Shown here piece after piece: positions 55,486-64,000 of a stretch of DNA of 64,000 bases. The DNA is from Saccopteryx bilineata. Lineage: Eukaryota; Chordata; Mammalia; Chiroptera; Emballonuridae. The position numbers were made by a program, and so were the translations under genes. Every line of letters starts with the position of its first letter. Position 1 is the first letter of the stretch. The stretch spans positions 51,573,795 through 51,637,794 of the forward strand of contig NC_089498.1 of assembly GCF_036850765.1 (NCBI RefSeq), in the 5' to 3' direction. The notes below the pieces were generated by a model that made no database searches, was not told where the DNA came from, and saw nothing but the letters and a program-made list of their open reading frames with translations.

Positions 55486-58400
55486 CTTTCAGGAACATAA
55501 AAGTGATCACAGAAGCTTCTCACATGAATCCAATATTCCTGCCATCTTTTCACTACAGGGGACCTTCAGGTCATTTGTTCCATCAGCCTTTTGTTCTAAA
55601 GTTGAGCAGTATGAAACATTTAGAGTTTAATTACATAATGAAGACACAACTTGTTAGAGACAATGTATAATATCCTGGCACAAAGAAAGTACAAGAGAAA
55701 ATTAGCTATCAGGTATTTTTGTGTAGAAGCCACCAGTGCTTGTACTGACACCCTAAAATAATAAAGCAAACCAGAGAATTGTAGAGGGTTAGTTAAGCGA
55801 AGAATTATATAAAACATGACAGCACTGAGCCTTCTGTACATCATTATCCAACATGAGTTATTTCATAGTTTATATTTTTGTTCCTCATTTCCTCCTATGT
55901 TTTCTGGTGTGGGGTTATCTCAAAATGACACCTCACCTCTCTATATATTTGATTAAATCATATATTTGTTTCATATTCTCATGATGGTCATAAAATACCG
56001 AGCTGCACTAGAGCACATGGCCCCAAATGTAATTACTATACACTATCTCTTAGTTGGATGAGACTTGAAAAATATTTGCCATCAGTTTTTCTAACTTATT
56101 TTCCAAGGAACCCTCACATATTCTTGGATGAGAAACATAACAAAAACCTGTGAAAAAACATGGATTTCAGTAGCCTCCATCCCCCAAAAGAAAACAATTA
56201 GAGTCCCCATTCTCTCCTTATCCTGTGCAAGTCCTGTGAGTAAGTGGTTGTGGTTTTACTCCTTTATACTTTCCTTATGCTTGCCCTCTAGCAGCTGTAA
56301 TTGAGATAGAAGAGCAGGAGGAGGCAAAATTCGTTCATTCATGATTAATTCACCTGCATTTGAATAATTAGTTTACCCCAGCAAGAACTTGATAGGACCT
56401 CCAATTTTTTTTTTTTTTCATTGAGACTTGAGAGTCTATATACTTGTGTAGAATGGTAGAATTCAGGGATTGTAGAGACAGTATATCAAAACCATCCAGG
56501 GAATATCTTTTTCTTCTGTTACCCAATTCTTTGGCTGAATCTGATGACCCTGTATTTTTTTAGGTCAGAATGGCCAAATATCAACAATTTCACATAATTG
56601 AACCTATAGAAAGAGGAGAGAACATTCAACACACCCCAGCAGCTAAGATCTCTCCACATGAGATTAGCAACAAGGAGATATCAGTTTCCTATACAAGGAT
56701 CTAACTTTAGATGCCATAGCTAGTTCTTGAAAATCACATCCTCTGATAAATGTTAAGTTACAAAACAGAATTAGCAAAGCTGAGATCTAAGCCAGTGAAC
56801 TATGTCTTTGGGATGTACTAAGGCAGGGAATGAATGAGAAAATAACCAGTAGCTACTGCTATATGCTGACAGGTTATTGAAAGCATCAAGAAATATTTTA
56901 ACACATGGTGTGCAACTTTCAAATGTATGTCAGACTTGAAAAACTAGAATGGAGGGCTTTTGAACCTTGCGGCATCATAATTAATGCAGTGATTATTTAA
57001 GGGAACTACAATGGGTAATCTTGGGGAAGGACTGAGAGGTAGAAGCCCAATCTCAAAATATGTTAACACCAGCTTTACAAGTCAAGGCAAAATTTTCATG
57101 CATAAATTATGGTAAACATCAAATTTGGGTGGCAGAAACATACACAGAGCAGGAATTGCTATAGATTGTCCTAAGGATGAAAGTAACATTTTTTTCAGTA
57201 TTCAAATATATCTATATAATTATTTTTGATAAAAAGCATTTTTCATTCTAACAAGAAACTATAGTGACTTAGTTATGAAAAATTTTATTTTTTCAAATAC
57301 TTGTATAATCTAACCCCATTAGAAAAGTAGAGTGTTGTGATTTTTATCACTGTTTTTTCATATTTTTATTCTTCAAATTTATGTGTATACTTTGGTTATT
57401 AAAGTATCATGAGAAATAATGTACTTCATTTTAAATTGAAATAGTCACAGCACATGGATATATAGCACACGGATGTGTTGTATTAGTGACAGTGACTGAC
57501 CCTCCAGAAAATGTAGGGAGAGAAAGAGGGTAAGCAGTAAGCCAGGAGAATCTTACGTAAAAGAATCGAAGGACCAGGGAAACAAAACAAGGTTTTAGTG
57601 GTAACCATGGCAACTTTCACACATAAGAAATAGCATGAAGCTTTCTGGTCATTATTATTATTGTATTTCAACATTTATTGACTGACTGCCTGCATGGGAT
57701 CAGGGCTAATCAATTTTTTCTCAGGAGCAACAGGTAAATGGAGACAAGGATTCCCTCAAGGGAAACCAGTGGATTCCAAGAGCTTTTAATGCAGTTGCGA
57801 TTGTCAGGTAACAAAGGAACGCTAAGTTTTCTTTGTTTTGCAGTGGAGAAATTTTTTAAAATTTAGAGACTATATCACACTAGGGACCATGCAGTGACAT
57901 TTACCCAAGAGATATGTGTCAGGTGAAAAGATATATGATAAAATCAGTGATGTGGAATAGAAGAAACCAAAGGTTAGAGTTAAGTTTAATCGTGTTCTTG
58001 TTTGGAAAGAGAGCTGATGATATTTTTTGATCAGCCATCTTCCCATGTGATCCCTGGGGCAAAATCTATTTACTATAGTAGTATAATTAAAGCTCTGCCC
58101 TACCAGAGAAAATAAATGTTCAGATACACCAACTTCTGAGATGAACTTATTTCTTCTTTGTACCCAGATACAAGTAGCAACACTGTTAGAAAACAAATGC
58201 CCAGCAGGGTCAGAAAACAGAAGCCTTCCAGGGTTGGTAGGATCATGTTTGCAGAGTGGGCTGGATGAAGATCAGAGTTTTTAAGTCTGGCGTTGGCTTT
58301 GATGGTTTGCCAAGGGAAAACTATTAGAATTATTAACAGTGCCTGAATTCAAACCTTTCTCTTGATCAGCATTTCTCAAACAAATCATTGGGGTAGGGGG

Positions 58401-58517
58401 TCTTCTTAGAAGCAGATTTTGACTCACCAGAATCTTTTGCCCTCCCCCCCAGTCTGTACTTCTGAGTGCCCTTTGATGCCCATACTGTCTATGACCCTAC
58501 TTTAAACTAGAAAGCTC
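55486..58517. other. Long non-repeat stretch
   Basis: About 3 kb contains only A/T runs (for example 56408-56419) and no gene, SINE or transposon that I recognise. It is the longest repeat-poor stretch in the window. Confidence 0.45.
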
Positions 58518-58640
58518 AGCTTTGGCTGAACAAGTATATCACCTGGAGAGTTTGTAAAACTATTATTGCCTGGGCCATTCCCCGAAACCAATGAAAGCCG
58601 TATATGCAAATATGCTGTCTAGGAGCTGAGAACCATAGCA
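58518..58640 (+). repeat. MER5-like hAT remnant (weak)
   Basis: TATCACCTGGAGAGTTTGTAAAACTATTATTGCCTGGGCC followed by GAAAGCCGTATATGC resembles the MER5A centre. Confidence 0.5.
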
Positions 58641-59104
58641 GTCCACATGTCAAAAAAGGAATTACAGATATATTAATTTAGCTTACACAGGGTTTTACAA
58701 TTTACCTTATACTTTACAAAAAAATGAAAAGATCACACCTAAAATCCCTATTTCTAGCTCTTCATTGAATAAACAACATTAGGACTGCATTACAACAGGT
58801 TGTCATCAGCTGCAGGCATGTGCTCTGTCCCTTTGGATGGGGCAGAGTCCCGAGGTCTCCACTGCCTGGCCAGCCACTTTCCCCATTGTTTTCCCACCTG
58901 CCTGACCCCTGCAAGTATTTGCTTTTACGCCTGCCTCTGTTCACAGAGTCATGCTGCAATGTCTCCCCTTAGATGGATGGTTTGCAATGCTATTCTTCCT
59001 TTAAATCCTTGACTAACACATGGCAGAGGTGCTGGGAAGTTGGTCTGAATCACATGGCCCACTCATTTTAAGACCTCCATTTGAAACACTGACATGTGCA
59101 AACA
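58641..59104. other. Non-repeat stretch
   Basis: Nothing is recognised. Confidence 0.45.
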
Positions 59105-59227
59105 GTGTGTAGGAGGAGTCAAGAGCTGAGTTCTGGCCTGGTTCTGCCACTTACTGCTATATTGATATTGACACTTAACCTCTCTGAATATGAGTTTTCC
59201 TCATCTGTAAAGTCACACAATTTGTAA
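59105..59227 (+). repeat. MIR SINE remnant
   Basis: AGCTGAGTTCTGGCCTGGTTCTGCCACTTAC followed by ACACTTAACCTCTCTGAATATGAG and CCTCATCTGTAAAGTC is a clear MIR. Confidence 0.85.
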
Positions 59228-59553
59228 ATTGGGCTAAACATTCTTTGAATACACTAAGAGCATCAGCCGCCATTACTTATTTACCCTAGAAATTCTTACT
59301 GGGTACTTGTTTACTCTGGCCAGGCACTCTTGGAGGAGAGGAAACACAGAGTCAAGTTCAATTCATATACCTAGCTGGGCTCAGGGGGCTTGAAATTTCC
59401 CCTGAAGGTATGAGTTAGGAATTGGGTAGTCGTATAGCTCATTTGCATAAACAGCCTGGACTATATTTGATGTTCTGGTGGGATTCTTAACAGCACCAGT
59501 TTCATTCACAAAAATGGTTCTGCTTTGCATAACAGATCATTTGGTCTCTGCAG
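59228..59553. other. Non-repeat stretch
   Basis: Nothing is recognised. Confidence 0.45.
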
Positions 59554-59997
59554 TTAGAAAATTGCAGTGTGAGATGCCACAGCTGGAGTGAACCCTGGGC
59601 ATTTGGCAGGACCTGTATCACAGAAGGGACAAAAAGCTGTGCCAGCATTGATATTCACATGCTTTAATGGGCCACCTGCTGGGGTCCCATCCTCAATGCT
59701 CCCCACAGGCTCAGAGAAGTCCTCCTGAGCAAGCACCAGACTGGAGACAGCTCCCCTACAAAGGGAAGGATGGATTTGGCAGAACTTGGAAGACTCTTCA
59801 TACACTTTGTCAGCTCCAGTGACTGTGTTTGCTTCCCATTTCTCATCCCTTGCTTCATCCCTTTTCACCTTAAATCTTGTTGGTTTCCGGCATTTGTCTG
59901 AGACTCTGCGACTGAAATTCCCCTGCCCTTCTAAGTTGTTTTCAAACCGCCTAGTGGCTAGGTCTTTTGAGGGCCAACGTCCGCCTGCTACTGCCAC
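59554..59997 (-). CDS. Unrecognised 147-codon ORF, doubtful gene
   Basis: It is the longest open frame that does not overlap a repeat. The product would start basic (GRWPSKDLATRRFENNLEGQ, then KCRKPTRFKVKRDEARDEKW) and end Cys/Gly/Pro-rich (TAFCPFCDTGPAKCPGF), which includes a CPFC pair. There is no signal peptide, no membrane segment, and no domain that I can name. Base composition is more GC-rich than the surroundings. It could be a processed-pseudogene piece, a single exon of a larger gene, or chance. The ATG lies inside the CTCF-like motif region at 59991-60004. No splice sites or poly(A) evidence support it. Confidence 0.2.
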   Translation of the reverse strand: MAVAGGRWPSKDLATRRFENNLEGQGNFSRRVSDKCRKPTRFKVKRDEARDEKWEANTVTGADKVYEESSKFCQIHPSLCRGAVSSLVLAQEDFSEPVGSIEDGTPAGGPLKHVNINAGTAFCPFCDTGPAKCPGFTPAVASHTAIF

Positions 59998-60004
59998 CTA
60001 GTGG
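59991..60004 (-). promoter_or_regulatory. CTCF-like site outside repeats
   Basis: The minus strand reads CCACTAGGTGGCAG, a full match to the CTCF core form CCACNAGGTGGCAG. It is not in any SINE that I recognise. It faces the + strand motifs carried by SINEs to its left. Binding is inferred. Confidence 0.6.
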
Positions 60005-61284
60005 ATGTATCACAATGTCATGATTGCCTTTATCTTTGACAAAGCTATAGGCTAGGGTATAATTGGAATTATCCAGGCGATGCTCCTAGTCTGATGGAAA
60101 GTAATTGGAAAGCAAAGATGTTTCACCAAGTACAAATGCTTAATCTCTATTTAAATGGTTTTTCTTTCTTCAAAAGGGTTTTAAAAGCAAATTCTAAAAA
60201 TGCCAATATTACAGTTTCCTATGCATAGAAGCTGAAGGATATTGGATTGAAGAGTTAATAAACCAAGGATTACACAGAAGAATAAATATTCACCTTTATT
60301 CAAGCACAGTTATAGTTGTCAAATACAAAGAAAAATAAAGAAGCATCATACTTTTTACCACATGAAGAATTGATTCATTAAAGTGACACTGGTTTGATGG
60401 GCATAGGACCTGTTCTTGCTACTTGGCATGCCTGAGTCTCTAGCCTGTGTTGTGGTAATAATATGATTGTTAGCTCATAGTAATAACTCCAGAGTTTTGA
60501 CTTGAGAATGTAAATTCTGCTCTTCATTTTCCGTCTTTTTAAATTTTTTTAAACATGCCCTCTTTCAAATAATGTTGAACAGGAGATCATTGCTTTCTTC
60601 CTATCTCTTTGTCTTCCTTGTTTTGCCCTTTCCCCCAAATAGGCATCTATGGCATAATCTCTCTTTCTGGTTCATTCTGGTGATTTTTATGTCTATATTT
60701 CTGCCCACAAAACCTTCTGTTCACCATGAAATTTCCCAGTGGTTTTCATCTACTTAAGTAATTAAGACTAACTGAATTTATTCTGTAATTTTGAGAAAAT
60801 GTTCTTAACAATCTCAGTATACTGGTATTCCTGAATATAAATAACAATGACGAATAAAGTCACATCTATATTATGATTATAGCAGTAATAAGATCCCTGT
60901 TATTTCAAATCTCCTGAGAATTTCTCTGGAAGGCTAAAAAGGATATTTTAGGAGAAGTTCACAGAGGTCTCTGGGATTTTAATATCCTGTAATTATTTTT
61001 GATTTACAATATTGGCCGAAAGCAGATTCTAGAAATCAACAGTAGTTTCACTCAGGGTAAAAATAGGGCATAAATTGAACTATGGTCATCATATTAAATT
61101 ATACTACCGTATTATGTTTGCTACATTTGGAGCTGTGTCATCTTCAATATTTTCATGCTGCAGTTGTCTTGCCTGTGCTTTCCAAAAATAATGCAAAGAC
61201 TCTTATTCTGCTTCTGGTACCATATAGTACCAAATGATTTGAAATATCAAATTGCAGCTATTTGAGACCATGGCATTATTATTG
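60005..61284. other. Non-repeat stretch
   Basis: Nothing is recognised. Confidence 0.45.
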
Positions 61285-61450
61285 TTGGAAAGAAGCTTAG
61301 GTGATATGAAGTCAGTCCTCTCTATCTTATCATTGAAGAATCTGAAGCCCAGAGATGCAAAGAATTTACCAAAGGTTATATGACTAGATCTAAACTAGGG
61401 TTGAATCCAGTTCTCTGCTGACCATTCTAGAGTGTCATTCATTTTATTTA
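61285..61450 (-). repeat. MIR-like remnant
   Basis: TCTATCTTATCATTGAAGAATCTGAAGCCCAGAGATGC and TAGGGTTGAATCCAGTTCTC are inverted MIR segments. It directly precedes repeat Y, as also at 32440-32600. Confidence 0.65.
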
Positions 61451-61464
61451 TTCATGCATGTGTG

Positions 61465-62030
61465 AGGGTGCAAAAATAACTTTTTTGACACCTACCAAGT
61501 TTTGCTAGCTAGGCTAATAAACAAACTGAACAGAGACGTTAACAAGAGAAATGTCACAAATTGTTTTTATGGATGTACAGTTGGGGGTGTCCTAAGACTA
61601 GGATCTAAAAACACATTGGGAAGTTAAGGCTTGTTTGCTGTTCTGGAGCTAAGGAGTAGGGGGGTGGGGTTAGTAGTGGAAGTGGTTTAGAGCTTCAAAG
61701 TGCAGGAAGGCAATTCACATGAAGATGCCAAAGCAAATATTTGGTAAATAAATGTTTGCTGGGCCATTTTGTCAATGGGACACAGAGAGCACTTTGAACA
61801 AATGTGCCTTGCTAGGGTCCTCTCTATCACATCCTAGTTTATGTTAAATTAGAGTGATCTGAGATAACAGCTTCATTCCTGGACCAGATCCTCCATCTAA
61901 ATTCCTTTTAGGCAGTTAGGGGAAGAAAGGTCAAAAGTTTTTCCTGAGTTTTTTTTTTTTTTGGTTCCTAAAAACAACCTGCTTAAAATCAATATGACAA
62001 AAGGCATATTTTGGGGTGGCAAAACTTTGC
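61465..62030 (+). repeat. Unassigned LTR-like repeat Y, copy 2
   Basis: It matches 32605-33175: TGTGTGAGGGTGCAAAAATAA, GCTAGCTAGGCTAATAA, GTTAAGGCTTGTT, AGGAAGGCAATTCACATGAAG, GTAAATAAATGTTTGCTGGGC, GGGACACAGAGAGCAC and GCAGTTAGGGGAAGAAAG. Confidence 0.55.
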
Positions 62031-62095
62031 TTCTCTTCATTTAAGATTATTTTTCTTTCATGATTTCTTAGCTTTTGAAAAATTATAGGCAACCA

Positions 62096-62516
62096 TGCTT
62101 TTATAATTTTATTTTATTTTATTTATTTATTATTATTATTATTATTTTGTATTTTTCTGAAGTTGGAAACTGGGAGGCAGTCAGACAGACTCCAGCATGC
62201 GCCCCACCAGGATCCACCCGGCATGCCCACCAGGGGGCGATGCTCTGCCCATCGGGGGCATTGCGACCAGAGCCATTCTAGTGCCTGAGGCAGAGGCCAT
62301 GGAGCCACCCTCAGCACCCGGGCCAACTTTGCTCCAATGGAGCCTTGGCTGCGGGAAGGGAAGAGAGAAACAGAGAGGAAGGAGAGGGGGAGGGGTGGAG
62401 AAGCAGATGGGTGCTTCTCCTGTGTGCTCTGGCCAGGAATTGAACCTGGGACTCCTGCATGCCAGGCCGATGCTCTACCACTGAGCAAACCGGCCAGGGC
62501 TGCTTTTATAATTTTA
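62096..62516 (-). mobile_element. tRNA-derived SINE, long-tail type, one CTCF-like motif, with TSD
   Basis: The full-length copy (62112-62500) has a perfect 16-bp TSD TGCTTTTATAATTTTA at 62096-62111 and 62501-62516. It has one motif, CCACCAGGGGGCGAT, at 62227-62241. The A-tail has become a TTATT/ATT microsatellite (62108-62146 on +). Confidence 0.96.
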
Positions 62517-62701
62517 ATAGGTATCTATGTTAAAAATAATTTCAAAGGATGCCTAAAAATAACTGCCATCTACAAGATTGCTTTGGAGGGCAGCATTTCA
62601 TAGATTCAGGAATTTATGTTTACAACATATTGCTCCATGGGCACTGTTGGTCATCTTCCACCAGTCTTTAAATAAGAATAACTGTGGGACCCTTAAATAG
62701 A

Positions 62702-63027
62702 CCCTAAGGCAGGGGTTGGGAACCTATGGTTCGTGAACTAGATGTGGCTCTTTTGATGGCTGCAGACAAATCTTTAATAAAAATAATAATAACTTTAAAA
62801 ATATAAAACATTCTCATGTATTACAATCCATTCATTTCCTACCACTCATGTTCATGGTTGCCGGTGGCTGGAGCCAATCACAGCTGTCCTCCGGGACAAT
62901 ACCAAATTTTTATTGGATAATGAGTAATGTACACAGGTCGTTGTATGGCTCTCACAGAATTACATTTTAAAATATGTGGCATTCATGGCTCTCTCAGCCA
63001 AAAAGTTTTCTGACCCCTGCCCTAATG
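62702..63027. mobile_element. Non-autonomous hAT MITE derived from the 16.6-kb transposon
   Basis: The 310-bp element (62710-63019) starts CAGGGGTTGGGAACC and ends TTTCTGACCCCTG. The flanking duplication is CCCTAAGG / CCCTAATG (7 of 8). Its left ~235 bp matches the left end of the transposon at 16589 and its right ~75 bp matches that element's right end, so the transposase region was deleted. Confidence 0.95.
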
Positions 63028-63229
63028 AGATCCTATTTTCATTAGGAATTGATGAAAGAGGCACATGTTTCTCCAAATAGATTTATTTTAATGTGTTCAG
63101 ATTTTGAGGGTGCTTTAAAATGACACCATATTGCTTTTTTTGTTTTTATATATTAGGCTAGCCACAGTCGTAAATGGACATGTCTAGTGAAGCCAAGGAT
63201 TAATACCCTCTCCAAATACCTCAGAGAGA

Positions 63230-63598
63230 TTTTTTTTTTTTTTTTTTGCACCTTTCTGAAGCTGGAAACAGGGAGAGACAGTCAGACAGACTCCCGCATG
63301 CGCCCGACCGGGATCCACCCGGCACGCCCACCAGGGGCGACGCTCTGTCCACCAGGGGGCGATGCTCTGCCCATCCTGGGCGTCGCCATGTTGCGACCCT
63401 CCTGGGTGTCGCCATGTTGCGACCAGAGCCACTCTAGCGCCTGGGGCAGAGGCCACAGAGCCATCCCCAGCGCCCGGGCCATCTTTGCTCCAATGGAACC
63501 TTGGCTGCGGGAGGGGAAGAGAGAGACAGAGAGGAAGGCGCGGCGGAGGGGTGGAGAAGCAAATGGGCGCTTCTCCTATGTGCCCTGGCCGGGAATCG
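63230..63598 (-). mobile_element. Long-tail SINE, two CTCF-like motifs, head missing
   Basis: The tail and middle match the two-motif subfamily, but the sequence stops at GGCCGGGAATCG (63598), inside the B box region. The remaining tRNA-like head is absent and I see no TSD. A 26-bp unit (TCCTGGGCGTCGCCATGTTG...) is tandemly repeated at 63374-63399 and 63400-63425, unlike other copies. Confidence 0.92.
63328..63363 (+). promoter_or_regulatory. Paired CTCF-like motifs in a SINE
   Basis: CCACCAGGGGCGAC starts at 63328 (one G short) and CCACCAGGGGGCGAT at 63349, 21 bp apart. Binding is inferred. Confidence 0.5.
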
Positions 63599-64000
63599 TT
63601 TTTCTTGCTGTTTTGTTCAATGACAGTTCAAACCCAGATTATGTAAGGAATGTGGATGTGAATCTTTAAAATGATTTTTCTTATTGATTCTTTAATATTA
63701 TAGTTATATTTTTACATTTTTGAAAAAAACATAGCCTCCTTTTTTCTTTTCTTCCTTTTGTTCCCCTTCACTTTTTTTTTCTTTTATCCATTTCTTTCTT
63801 CATTCCTTCCTTTCTTCCACAATTCATCTAACACTTATTTGTCCTGGCATCTATGACACATCAGGCACTTTGTTGGATGCCATTACAATATGTTTGCAAT
63901 TTAAGAAACATTATATGGTCAATGTGGTTGTTTCATATTTTTAACTTTCAAAACTATATATCAAATTCTGAAAGTCTTATATTATTTTTTATTCTTTATT
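63599..64000. other. Non-repeat stretch with a pyrimidine-rich part
   Basis: 63738-63822 is rich in TTCC/TTTC units. Nothing else is recognised. Confidence 0.45.

Overview
This window is mammalian, and it looks like an intergenic or intronic stretch from a bat. Mammal-wide MIR, L2, MER20/MER5-like and L1 remnants place it in a placental mammal. The two abundant young tRNA-derived SINE types (heads reading GCCCTGGCCGGTTGGCTCAG and CCTGACCAGGCGGTGGCGCA), together with several hAT DNA transposons that still have terminal inverted repeats and target-site duplications (TSDs), point to Chiroptera. I cannot fix the family; rhinolophoid or emballonurid bats are my best guesses, from memory of such SINEs rather than from any search. 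No protein-coding exon, rRNA, functional tRNA or CRISPR array was recognised. Most open frames are antisense or sense readings of SINEs.

Layout. 1-14 kb: tRNA SINEs of both types, an L1 3' end, MIRs, a hAT MITE (12213-12583), a 26-bp perfect palindrome (5906-5931), and the first copy of an unassigned repeat ('X', 9290-9650) that carries a long GT microsatellite. 14-19 kb: an antisense L1 ORF2 fragment split by a SINE, a MIR split by a second old repeat, then a 2.5-kb hAT transposon with a frameshifted transposase inserted inside a SINE. 19-34 kb: many SINEs, including one inserted in another (29.4-30.1 kb), a hAT element carrying a SINE (30775-31681), a MER20, and an LTR-like repeat ('Y') next to a 167-bp local duplication. 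34-46 kb: SINEs, a hAT MITE with a perfect 8-bp TSD, and a 273-bp uninterrupted pyrimidine tract. 46-64 kb: lower repeat density, a 77-bp tandem duplication, repeat X copy 2, a solo LTR with TG...CA ends and a 5-bp TSD, a second LTR-like block, a strong CTCF-like site at 59991, repeat Y copy 2, a hAT MITE that is an internal-deletion form of the 16.6-kb transposon, and two more SINEs.

The most interesting signal is regulatory. The long-tail SINE carries the string CCACCAGGGGGCGAT, which matches the core of the vertebrate CTCF motif. One subfamily has a single motif. A second subfamily has two, 21-22 bp apart (two helical turns). Eight minus-strand copies in this window put motifs on the + strand, and the non-SINE motif at 59991 faces them on the - strand. 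CTCF occupancy is inference; the motif strings are seen directly.
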